Assembly (NCBI GenBank): GCA_036897485.1
Contig: JAYMTF010001970.1
Coordinates: 1-20,404, forward strand
Direction of reading: 5' to 3'
Source of the DNA: Pelargonium nanum
Lineage: Eukaryota > Streptophyta > Magnoliopsida > Geraniales > Geraniaceae
Length of the DNA stretch: 20,404 nt
Position 1 is the first letter of the stretch, and each line of letters begins with the position of its first letter. Of this stretch, positions 12,225-20,395 are shown in pieces. The notes beneath the pieces were generated by a model, which saw only the letters and a list, made by a program, of their open reading frames with translations, was not told the DNA's origin and did no database searches. A program made the translations under genes and the position numbers.

Positions 12225-12640
12225 ACCGTCGGTCGTTACGCTTCGCATGCAATTACCTTTCTCAAGAGTTTAGAGAATTTAGTAGTCTTCCCTAACCTGC
12301 CATTAAAGTAAAGTGTTCTCAACCTTTGTTCCGCTTTCACCTCTCCCTTGGCTTGTGTGAAGCAGGAGGTAAGCTGCCAATAGTAAGTACAGTAGTGCCA
12401 AGGTCTCATGTTGCCTTTGTTCTCCCTTCTTGTCTGCAGGGAGTGAGATTGTGCGTATCTGTATGATTCAGAGAAGAGCCCTTGAATATTTTAACAGCCG
12501 GTACATCCCGGTAGCCATACATAATACATCTCCAGCTAGCATTTAGGGCGTAGTGTAGGTCGACCAACCTTGCCCCTTTCTTAACCCGATCAAATGGGTA
12601 GCACATGAATCCTGGGTGCAGAACTTAAGTATAAGGATAC
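12225..12640. other. GC-richer island of unlike composition
   Basis: G+C rises to roughly half over about 400 bases, with fewer stops on both strands. On plus there is a pyrimidine tract ending CTTGTCTGCAG (12429-12439) and an upstream AGGAGGTAAGC (12364-12374). These resemble nuclear 3' and 5' splice sites about 71 bases apart. The island may be a transferred fragment (nuclear or plastid into an organelle) or a remnant of an older gene. No family is recognised. Confidence 0.45.
12406..12606 (-). CDS. Unidentified 66-codon open frame in the GC-richer island
   Basis: The frame starts with ATG on the minus strand and encodes a mixed, globular-looking peptide with an aromatic and cysteine-bearing middle (SWRCIMYGYRDV at about residues 24-35) and a polar C-terminus. 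There is no signal peptide and no membrane segment. The frame stays open a few codons upstream of the ATG (LHPGF). Codon use is more even than elsewhere in the window, which fits the raised G+C and need not mean coding; a plus frame over the same bases is also open for about 55 codons. I do not recognise a family. It could be a fragment of a transferred gene or chance in a GC-richer patch. Confidence 0.15.
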   Translation of the reverse strand: MCYPFDRVKKGARLVDLHYALNASWRCIMYGYRDVPAVKIFKGSSLNHTDTHNLTPCRQEGRTKAT

Positions 12641-14389
12641 AAAATGCTCAATAACAGGACTATTTCTGACTAGTGCTTTTTGTTAATAATATGAGAGAGA
12701 AGTGCACAACTACATATAGCGAGGGTCTACTATTAAATTTCGTAAAGAGATAATGTAAATGTTAATACACCCAGATATCAATAAATTAATGATAGAATAC
12801 TTGATATTTTCAATCGCCCGGAAACAAGAACTTAGTATACAAAATAATAAATAACAGGTCCTTAAATCCTTTGGAAATCAATCGCTCAAATAATACGACG
12901 AAATAAAAGAAACCCCAGGAAATACTATATACATTGCATATCGAAAGGGCCCATAGACCAAAGTATCCTTTCTCTAATGGAAACTCCTTAGGATTCCTTT
13001 TATGTGATTACTCTTTATAGTTGCTATAATATAAGAAATGAGCAAGCTACTCTTTTTCTTCGTGTAAGTAGGCTTTAAAGAATGAATTAAGTAAAATAAC
13101 CCTGAAAAATAATAATTATTATAAGGAGCCCTCGTCTAGGACTTGCAGAGCTGAGCAGTTATTTTTTATTAAATGGTATCTAAACTCTTTGTGATTTATA
13201 AAGAGGATAGAAGTCTCAAGCACTAAAAGCTAAAACAGCAGTAGGTTAAATTCTTAAAAAGGGAGGGTTACTACTATGGCTATACATACATTTTAGTGCT
13301 GTTTGCTAGCCAAATACATCCGCGGCTAATTATTAGTCTAACCTTTATCTTTATTAGAATTACCCCCCTCCGTGTTACATTGTACAAGGGGTCATTTTCT
13401 GAGATTTCTTTAATATTTACTGGTTTCCAGAAATAAGGAGGTTGCCAAGAGGACATTTTAGCTTTAACTATAAACAAAGTTCTTTTTAAACCTTAGTATG
13501 GGCCGTTCTCCAGTTTATGTCACATTGCTTTCATTGTTTATTCGATTGTACAGGAAATAACTACTTTAGTATTAAAAAGGGGTCGGAAACTACCAAAATT
13601 GGACAGGGATACTTTTATGTACGCAAGTCCTTATGCTGCCCAAGGCACCCTGATTACAAAAAACTGATGAAGCGCGCCCCTATATAGTATTAATAATACT
13701 CCTAAAGGCACAGAATCTTCTCAGACTTTGCTGGCTATATCTTATAACTCCAACCTTCAAAATGAGTAAACAAACTTTAAGATAGATTGGCTTTTCACAT
13801 CTAATTTAGTTAACTCTATACATTTATAAACGAAGAACAGCTTAACTAGTATAAATTCTTAATGCCCTTATTTCTTTGATCTCTTCCAACCAAATTCTCT
13901 AAAAAGTTAACAACTTCTTACTAAAGAAACTAAAAAAGGACATAAAACTTTATATTCTGGTAATTATCAGAGAGATTTATAAACCGAACACGGCCGCGGG
14001 GTACAAGAATTAAGAAGCATTCATTTACATTCATGAGTTAAACCAAATCCAAATGTTGTGTGTGTAAAAGGTACAATTTAAGAGAACTAGGTATCAGAGT
14101 CTTTTTAGACACATAGGTGAGGGCTTTTAGCTATAGTTTTACTTCTAGATATTTGCCTCATTTCCCACCCCTATAACTTAAATAGACAACGCTAAGCATT
14201 TTAATTGTAATAAACTATATTAAATTTTTTGAGCACGACTTAAAGTATTACTGTAGAAACATGAGGCAGGTATGCTAGGTTAACACCCCCTCATATTGAT
14301 ATAGGGTATTTATAATAGATTTCCTTAGCTAAGAATACTTCTAATTATTATTATCGGTCTACTAAAGTAGGAATTTTGTAGGAACAGTA
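12641..14389. other. Non-coding stretch with a small palindrome and a GC cluster
   Basis: No gene is supported; a 65-codon minus frame at 13280-13477 has no recognisable motif. A near-duplicate of about 24 bases (ATACAAAAT..AATAACAGG) occurs at about 12638 and 12838 with about four mismatches. AGTATTA-A-TAATACT at 13687-13701 is a perfect 7+1+7 palindrome. CGGCCGCGGGG at about 13991-14001 is an isolated G+C run in AT-rich sequence, like the small GC clusters known from some organelle genomes. Confidence 0.6.
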
Positions 14390-14475
14390 TTTTTTAAGTA
14401 AAAAAGTGGTTAAATCAGTCGGTAATAAAAAGTAAGAACGGTTGTTGGTTCGAGTCGAGTCTTTGCTGGGATTTC
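14390..14475 (+). pseudogene. tRNA-Ser(UGA)-like relic without its long variable arm
   Basis: From the D-loop through the anticodon stem the sequence follows organellar tRNA-Ser(UGA) base for base in many places: GTGGTTAAATCAGTCGGT (14406-14423), where the tRNA has a GCGGTTGAAAGAGTCGGT-like string. After an A-rich loop it ends in GTTGGTTCGAGTC (14443-14455) with a good T-loop TTCGAGT. The long variable arm is reduced to a few bases. The 3' side of the anticodon stem no longer pairs, and the acceptor is not recognisable. It is a decayed gene if the likeness is real; D-to-T spacing is 39 bases, which no intact tRNA class fits. Confidence 0.33.
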
Positions 14476-14785
14476 TTCTCTATTACCCGCTAACCAATTC
14501 AATGTCTTAGCCAATTTCTATATAGTGGGTTTCTCTTACTTTCTGCTTTTTAAGTTCAGAAAGCTGTCCAATCTCTTAGAATCTCTATCCGTTATCCATA
14601 AGCAACCAACTGACATTCCTCTTCCTCCTCAGTCCCTTCAGAGCTATAAACTAACCTGAAGTTTCAGTTAAATTAGCTCTTAAGTATTAAGGATTTCCAG
14701 TTTAGAAGCTATATCTTAACAAGCTTTTTCAAAAGTGTAATAAGGTGAAGAGTTCAATAATCAATCTAATTGTAAGTACTCGAGG

Positions 14786-14815
14786 AAGGTAAGCATCCAA
14801 GCTGAAGCTTGCCTT
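14786..14815. repeat. 9-bp hairpin (AAGGTAAGC / GCTTGCCTT)
   Basis: Arms at 14786-14794 and 14807-14815 pair over nine bases, with one G-T wobble and a 12-base loop. It lies just upstream of the strand-biased G-rich domain. A T-run occurs about 18 bases further on (near 14835), too far for a classical intrinsic terminator. A role as a transcript-end or processing hairpin is inference. Confidence 0.6.
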
Positions 14816-14859
14816 TGAGGGCGCTTTAAATCCCTTTTTTAGCTTGGTGTTTGTCTTGA

Positions 14860-16130
14860 GGAAGTTCTAGAAGGGTTGTTTTCCTGTAAGACAGGTCTCA
14901 AAAGGGGAGTTATTTGGCAGCAAGTTTGGCGGGAGTTTCCCTTTTAAAAATCAGTTAGACTTGTAAGCAAAAGAGAAAGGCTTTGAGAGAGAGGTTGCGA
15001 TATCCCTCTTTCTGGGTCCCTAGTTGTTAAGGAAATTTGAGTAAGAAAAGCAGTTTAAAAGAGATTAGGAGATTTAAGTCTTAGATATCGAGTAGAAGCT
15101 ATAGCTAGGGGGTGCGTAAGGGGTGCGCTCCTAGGTAAGCAAGAGAGGATTTTTCCCTATTACAAAATGCTAAGGTCTTGTTAGTTTATAAGATTAAGAG
15201 TACGGAGGTTTACAAGGAGTAGATGTTGGGTTTTAAGATAAAAGCAGCTATGAATAAAACTAAGAAAGGTATAGCCCGTTTAAGTAGTCAGTCACAAGGC
15301 AAGTAGCTTTCTCTAGTTGGTTGGTAGTAACTCTGCTTTCTTCAGTTTTACAAGAAAAGTCATAAAACGGCAATTCCATTCGAGAAATTAAGGCAAAAGC
15401 TTGTTGCATAAGTAGCGACCTCTGTTTTTAGGCTTCCGGTTCTAGATAGAGGTTGGGGAATTCTTAAGAGGGGATTGCTGCAGAAGACGAAGAAAGCTGT
15501 AAGGATACAGAGTACCGGTATGAGTAAGAGAGGTCAAGTAATAGGTATTAAGATTAAGCTAGGTATGAAAGCAAGTAGGAGTCAGAGGAGTATGCAGAGC
15601 TTGTGTCTATAAAGGTGGGTATCCATGTTTAAACACTTCTTACAAATCCCATCGGATGCCTGCGGTCGGGTATAATAGGCATGCATATTGTGTGCTTATC
15701 AAGCAAGCTTTCCTCTCTATAGCAGTAACAAGAACAAGAGGGCTATCCCCTAAGAAGCTCTAGCATACAATACAATTAGAACAAGACTCTATGTTAAGGG
15801 GTTATGTAAGAGATCAGTGTATTACCGAGTTTCCAGTAAGCAAGTTTCTTTGTGCCGTTAAAAGGTGTTTTGAGAAAGAAAAACTTAAGGAGCAGCTTTA
15901 CTGCCTTGGTTTTCTAAGGTTTCCTATAAAAGTTCTAAAGCTAAAGTAATTTGTTTATGATAAAGTAAGGGCTGTTTTCTTATCTTCCCGGTCTGAAGAG
16001 AGGTAAGCTTGTGTTAGAAAGGTGTGAGGGTTAAGAGTGATACAGAATATAGTTCTAAGAAGGAAAGTTTTAACAAAGATAAAAGTCAAGTTAGTTTTCT
16101 TCCAGATCCAGTTAACGAAGTGGAATTGTT
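14860..16130 (+). other. Domain with strong G-over-C bias on the plus strand
   Basis: Several lines here have two to four or more times as many G as C on plus (15061-15120 has about 20 G and 5 C; 16021-16080 about 18 G and 3 C), while the flanks are balanced. The bias weakens near 15640-15780. Words such as AAGAGAG and GTAAG recur. Steady skew of this kind can come from long-term transcription or one-directional replication, or from a decayed coding strand rich in Lys, Arg and Gly codons. No protein family is recognised, and stops interrupt all frames at close to the chance rate. Confidence 0.5.
15412..15612 (+). CDS. Basic 66-codon open stretch, doubtful
   Basis: The longest stop-free run inside the G-biased domain encodes a strongly basic peptide (for example LKRGLLQKTKKAVR and GIKIKLGMKASRSQRS). 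It ends in TAA at 15610-15612. There is no ATG at its head; the first in-frame ATG is at 15520 and would leave about 30 residues. Basic peptides of this look occur in organellar ribosomal proteins, but I cannot assign one. G- and A-rich sequence by itself gives Lys, Arg and Gly codons, so chance is a full explanation. It could be a remnant of a ribosomal-type gene; I rate that as unlikely. Confidence 0.12.
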   Translation, partial: VATSVFRLPVLDRGWGILKRGLLQKTKKAVRIQSTGMSKRGQVIGIKIKLGMKASRSQRSMQSLCL

Positions 16131-16680
16131 AAAAGGGATTCAGCTGCCGGTCTCAATCTAACTCAAATTCTTAGCTAGTGAAAAAGGAAGATTAAGAAAA
16201 CAAGGTTACAGAAAAAGCACTCACACTAAAAAGCGTAAACTTATTAAGCGGCAAAAGTTACAACTACTAAGATACGGGTAGAGTTAGCTCTTATAGTTTA
16301 ATCCCAAATTTACAAAAACTTGAATGAAGCTCTGTTTTTTGCAGTGTTAATGTAGACTAAGAATAAATACCTGACTGACCTAGAGCTAAGGGATTTTCTA
16401 TAATTAGAATATCCATTCCTACCTGTTATAGTAAACTATACTGTATCCAACTAAATATTGCATAAAATTAAGTAGCAAGAGGTTAAGATCTAATAGCAGC
16501 CCTTTCCTTTTTGCTAGCTTATCGCCCATTGAAGAGGTGTGATCCACATAAAGAGTCATCCTTCACTCAACTGTAGGGCGCAGTATTAATAATTATAATA
16601 CAAGGGAAGTCTGCGTTTCAGTATCAACGTGTCCTAAGGACTTAGTCTCTAACCAATAAAATCCTTTTTATCTGATCGAG
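16131..16680. other. Non-coding stretch
   Basis: No gene seen. AGTATTAATAAT near 16583 repeats the left part of the palindrome at 13687. Nothing else stands out. Confidence 0.6.
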
Positions 16681-16728
16681 TAAAATCTAGACTAGCCTGG
16701 AATTTTGCACTTATTAAACTAGATTTTA
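16681..16728. repeat. 10-bp inverted repeat (TAAAATCTAG / CTAGATTTTA)
   Basis: Arms at 16681-16690 and 16719-16728 are exact reverse complements around a 28-base loop. The arms are AT-rich, so the structure is weaker than the hairpin at 10452. No function can be assigned. Confidence 0.6.
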
Positions 16729-18029
16729 TTAGAAATCCTATAGCAAGTAATATATAGGCACTACCTACTAAACTAAAAAACTTGCTGCAATTAGCTCTTC
16801 TCTTAGCAAACACCCTATGTCACTGAATTAAGGAAATTAAGACTAAAATTAAAAAGGGCTTGTTAAGCCAAAAGTAGGTTACACTCTAGCAAAGAAAGAA
16901 TTCTGGGTATCAAAAAAGCTCTATGAATCCATTAGTTTAGTATTAGCCTGTTATGTATGACATGACCGCGAATCCTTAAGACTACTTGTATTTACGTAAT
17001 TACTCCTTTTTTGCAAAAGATTTCGAACTCGTTCGTATATAACTATTCTTTTCACCAGCCAATACCCACCGTTAAATTACTTTTAATCCACGCTTTAGTC
17101 CAATTAACCTATTTTTTGTATAAAACCCTGTTGCTGTATCTTTGAAATACCAGCTATTATGAAATTATCGAGAATACTTTTTCCTTCCGCATTTTAACAA
17201 GCTTATAATAAAGTACTAAGAGCCCCCTTTAATGTGAGAAAGTTATAGTAAGGGTTTACCGCTGGGATACCCCCGGAACTAAAACTTTTAGATAAATTAT
17301 AAGCATTCCAGTTTACTACTTACTCTAGACGGGGCCTCCAGTATATATAACATCATAAAGGCTTTTCCCTAAAACACAAGACTTTCTGTATGTCACTTTT
17401 CACTGGTCCGCCTTTTTGGGTGTATAAGAGGCTCCTTGTTCTTATTATAGATAAGAATCCTCGCTGATATTCTATGAAATTGCACCGAGATATAGACTCC
17501 GTCTCTTGATTCATCAAACCCAAAAGTAGGAACTAGTTAAAGTCTCTCAGTCAACACCTGAAAAGTTAGTAATGCTGCTGTTTGCTTATTACATCAGAGA
17601 GTATTATTTCACACAGTTTTTAAGTAACAAAGCTCATAATTACCTAGCCTTTAGGTTACTCTACTTTTTAAATATTTTTACAAATTTTATTCAATATAAG
17701 AAAAGCGGTATACGAAAAAGGGCTTTTTTAGAATAAACGTAAGCATTATCCTAAGATTTTGATAATTTTAAATACCAAAACAAATATTAAGAAATATTCC
17801 TTGTTATCTAATTAACACTCCGATGATACTCATTCCAAGCCGAATCTATAACGAATCCGTGTCCTATAGTGTTCCTAGTCGACCTCTTTAGGAAATCCTT
17901 TAAAACTATGTAGGAAGCTAGAGCATTAAACTTTAATCGCAAGAAATCAATAATTTATATTTAAACTCCAGTTTTAATAAAGAAAGAATTCAGAATTCCG
18001 TTTTGCAGGTTTATAGGACAGCTTATTTA
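16729..18029. other. Non-coding stretch
   Basis: I see no gene or tRNA-like element. GAATTC-A-GAATTC lies near 17987-17999. Otherwise AT-rich, stop-dense sequence. Confidence 0.65.
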
Positions 18030-18105
18030 ACATTCGGGCTAAGAGGTTGTTCGAAGTATTCAACAAAAGCTGTTAAATTAACTGTGGTTCGGTCCATTAT
18101 TAATT
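18030..18105 (+). pseudogene. Weak tRNA-Asn-like relic
   Basis: CTGTTAA at 18070-18076 is identical to the anticodon loop of tRNA-Asn(GUU). A GGCTAAGAGGTT (18037-18048) resembles a D-arm, and GTGGTTCGGTCC (18084-18095) resembles a T-arm. Relative to tRNA-Asn there are about 11 extra bases before the anticodon and about 4 fewer after it, and the stems do not pair well. It may be a fragmentary relic or chance. Confidence 0.22.
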
Positions 18106-18665
18106 AAGTTCATACAGTCATTCCAGGTATTTAGAGAGGTTTTCTATTAAAAATAGAGTTACAAGATACTAAAAAAGGTACCCTATTAAACTCCCCTTAG
18201 TCAGTAGTTTATACAACCACACATTGACCCAAAGTCTATGCTTTTAGAGATTTCTTGTTAGCTTTAGTGGTACTTCTTGTCTTTTAGGTTAAGTCTTTAA
18301 CTGTATAGGCCCGGGCATAGTTAGATTAAGGGCCCTTAACAAATAGATATAAAAACATAGAAAATAAAATAGGATTCTCTTTTTTTTCCTGTGAAAGCAG
18401 AGTCCCAACCACTTTATTTAGTAAAGGTGTGTATGTGAAACTTCTCTCCTAATTTTTAAATAATAGTTAACTTATTCATAGATAACCTTGTATCAAGTTT
18501 TAAATTGCTAAAGCAGTGTTTTTAAGATCGGACTTTACCCCTTATTTGTTCAAATAAAAAAGAGCTGCTGGGAAACGCTTTTTAATCTCTAAATTTCAAA
18601 TTATTTTACATAGAGTATTACGAGAACTCCTTTTATAAAGGAAGCTTTACAAGAAGAAGATCTTG

Positions 18666-18690
18666 AAAAATTATTATAAAAATTATTATA
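18666..18690. repeat. 12-bp tandem duplication (AAAAATTATTAT x2)
   Basis: Two identical 12-base units stand head to tail. They lie directly before AGCAACAAAGTTAGTTT, which resembles the middle of the Gln-like relic at 5384 (AGCAAGAGTTAGTTT). Replication slippage is the simplest origin. Confidence 0.7.
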
Positions 18691-18990
18691 GCAACAAAGT
18701 TAGTTTTACAGGCAATGGTTCAAATCTGGCATACGGCCGAAACGACAATATACTCTTCTATATTTATTTGGCTTATTTATAACTAGGCTTAAATTCTGAA
18801 CTAATTGGTGTTAGTTAGGCTTATACTAATACCAGCTTCGTTTTACTTGAGAAACGATATCTATATATTACTAAGGGCACGATTCCGACGAGTCCCCAAA
18901 AAGGTAGTCAGTGCTCAAATGATACTCTATTTTCATTTTTACTGGATCGCTCTGTAGAAGCTGTATGTCCAATTTAGACTAAATAAGGGG

Positions 18991-19386
18991 TTGGGCTTTA
19001 CTGTCTTACCTTACCCAAGCGGAGTCATATTAGATACTTCTAGGGATCGTTTACCTGTAGTTATAGAAAGAATTCTACTTATTTCAAATCTAAGGTTTCT
19101 TCGTAGGGCACGACGCTTTTTAGGCCTTGTATTAATGAGCCGTCTACTTCTTAGTTATTTTATACGGAAAGCTGTAAGCCCCGTACCTATAAGACAGGGA
19201 ATCACAAGGCCCATAGAAATCCTAATAACACTGAAGGCTAGGGGTACAAAGAGTATTGCTAAGGTAAGTTACAGGCTGGAAGAAGGCTTATTAAGAGTAA
19301 GGATTTCAAGAAAGTCTATCTTAAGGCGACAAGGTCGGAGTTGTTTTCCTCTATCAATTTCTAAATATTTATCCCTTTTTAGTTAG
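18991..19386 (+). CDS. Unidentified 131-codon open frame, longest in the window
   Basis: The frame opens at a TTG at 18991 and remains open about 12 codons further upstream; there is no ATG near its head and no clear ribosome-binding site. The product would be strongly basic, with many Arg residues. A hydrophobic stretch at about residues 43-58 (FLGLVLMSRLLLSYF) could be one membrane segment, and a basic tail follows. I recognise no family. By rough count, a frame this long has a chance of about one in five of arising by accident here, so it is the only frame even mildly above expectation. G+C is slightly higher than in the flanks. It could be an organelle-specific hypothetical gene, a decayed gene piece, or chance. 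Nothing nearby forms an operon with it. Confidence 0.25.
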   Translation: MGFTVLPYPSGVILDTSRDRLPVVIERILLISNLRFLRRARRFLGLVLMSRLLLSYFIRKAVSPVPIRQGITRPIEILITLKARGTKSIAKVSYRLEEGLLRVRISRKSILRRQGRSCFPLSISKYLSLFS

Positions 19387-19389
19387 GTT

Positions 19390-19729
19390 CCTCTGTTTTT
19401 GGTAATTGTAGAACTTAAACTAAAGTTTTCTCGGCCAATCCTAGGTATTTAGGTTAGGAGCAAGTTCAAAAGGACGTCCGAGTTCACCGATTTAAGGTAG
19501 AGGGCATCGTAATTTCCCACCCAAGAAGAAGACCCATAGAACCCTATACTAAACCTCAACTGAAAGAAACACCAACTCACAACAACAATAAGTCAAGTGC
19601 AAGCTTGGATCTGATCCTCCATAGAATACAAAGAAGTCAAGAACACAGATAAAGAGTAAGACTTGTAATTTAGGAATGAGAAAGATTGTAAGTCATGAAT
19701 TCTATAATCTAAGTCTTCCTATTTCTACT
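19390..19729. other. Non-coding stretch, A- and C-rich on plus
   Basis: From about 19550 to 19660 the plus strand is A- and C-rich (AACACCAACTCACAACAACA and following) and has few TA steps, unlike most of the window. This may mark the start of a segment with a different origin that runs to the right edge. No gene is seen. Confidence 0.5.
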
Positions 19730-19801
19730 ATGTAAGACCGGTCTTGAACCATGTACATGTTGCTCCTTTTCTTTGTGCTCTACCGAGAAAGAAATCCTAT
19801 T
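19730..19801 (-). pseudogene. tRNA-like relic on the minus strand
   Basis: Read on minus, CTCGGTAGAGC (19777-19787) is a good D-arm and ATGGTTCAAGACC (19740-19752) a good T-arm with loop TTCAAGA. From the D-loop GG to the T-arm GG are exactly 34 bases, the normal class I spacing. Three of four D-stem pairs (one wobble) and three of five T-stem pairs (one wobble) hold. The anticodon stem does not pair, and base 33 is A instead of T. The anticodon position would read AAG, but no amino acid can be assigned. The acceptor ends do not match. It overlaps the start of a 71-codon plus frame (19751-19966, ATG), which I therefore do not call. Confidence 0.38.
19734..19745. repeat. 12-bp perfect palindrome AAGACCGGTCTT
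   Basis: The sequence equals its own reverse complement. It lies across the T-arm 3' side of the minus-strand tRNA-like relic. Palindromes of this size can bind dimeric proteins, but a single copy in 20 kb does not support that here. Confidence 0.8.
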
Positions 19802-20093
19802 GTAATACATACAAGTTTCAATTTATCCTCAACTCAAGAAAACACTAAATTTCAAAGTGTATGTACAGGGGTTTACTATAACAGATTTGTCCTTCTTTTT
19901 TTGGTCAGTAATCCTTGTCTAAATACTGGGGAAAGCTTGATTCTAACACAGAAAGAGCTCTCTTGAGGTCCTCTTTAAGAACTCTATTAAAGCAAGCCAT
20001 TCTAATCCGAATCGCTATTAAAGTGATAGTTTATAGTAATAGTTCTTAGTGTATACTTTTTAATGTAATAAATAGTCAAAGTGTACGTTCTTT

Positions 20094-20166
20094 TTAGTAT
20101 TTTTGAAGTGGTAGAGCACAGGTTCATGGAATCCGCATGCAAGGGTTCGAACCTATTTCTTGAGGA
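20094..20166 (+). pseudogene. Decayed tRNA-Gln-like gene, copy 2
   Basis: The sequence follows tRNA-Gln(UUG) from the D-arm to the T-arm without gaps: AAGTGGTAGAGCA (20106-20118), GGTTCATGGAATCC around the anticodon, then GCATGCAAGGGTTCGAA (20135-20151). The GG-to-GG spacing is 34 bases (20110 to 20144). The anticodon stem keeps about four of five pairs (one wobble). The D-stem 5' side (TTTTTGAA) and the acceptor do not pair. The anticodon position reads ATG instead of TTG, and base 33 is C instead of T, so a working tRNA-Gln is not expected. Copy 1 at 5384 shares the same non-pairing ATTTTTGAA 5' half and the same GCAAGGGTTCGAA end, so the two are probably related to each other and not only to tRNA-Gln. 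Confidence 0.55.
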
Positions 20167-20250
20167 TCATGCTATCTTTTTCAAAACGAAACTAGATACT
20201 TTCTTCTAGTAAAATCTAATAAATTAGAATCCTTTTAGTAAGATTTAGCA

Positions 20251-20395
20251 TATAAACATCTTTAGGTTATACATTAATATTGTGAACTTGTGACAATTTG
20301 TTACCTGCTTGGTGTTTTAGCACTCTTGTATAACATTCTTCAACCATATAAAAACCTTTAGGTTGTACATCATTATTGTGAATTTGTGACAAAAC
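20251..20395 (+). repeat. Two copies of a repeat with a 96-bp period, reaching the window edge
   Basis: Copy A (20251-20295) and copy B (20347-20391) share 39 of 45 bases, including CTTTAGGTT, TACAT, TATTGTGAA and TTGTGACAA. Five of the six differences are single base substitutions scattered through the unit and mostly transitions. The 51-base stretch between them has no match before copy A, so the array seems to begin at about 20251. Because copy B is followed by only a few bases, the array may continue to the right. Part of copy B (AACCTTTAGGTT) can fold as a 4-bp hairpin; copy A has lost it. Confidence 0.75.

Noticed and set aside
15798-15812. TGTAAGAGA, near the dicot mitochondrial promoter CRTAAGAGA
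   Set aside because: First base does not fit, no gene follows, and such short words are common in AT-rich DNA.
15040-16280. One plus frame rich in Lys and Arg over about 410 codons, with TAA/TAG stops that could be Gln under a variant code or U-to-C editing
   Set aside because: Stops occur about once in 16 codons, close to the chance rate, and basic residues follow from the G- and A-rich strand. There is no recognisable protein to support reassignment or editing.
18880-18900. CCGACGAGTCC, resembling part of a hammerhead ribozyme core
   Set aside because: The rest of the core and the pairing helices are absent.
19751-19966. 71-codon plus-strand open frame starting with ATG
   Set aside because: Its first codons overlap the minus-strand tRNA-like relic, and no family is recognised.
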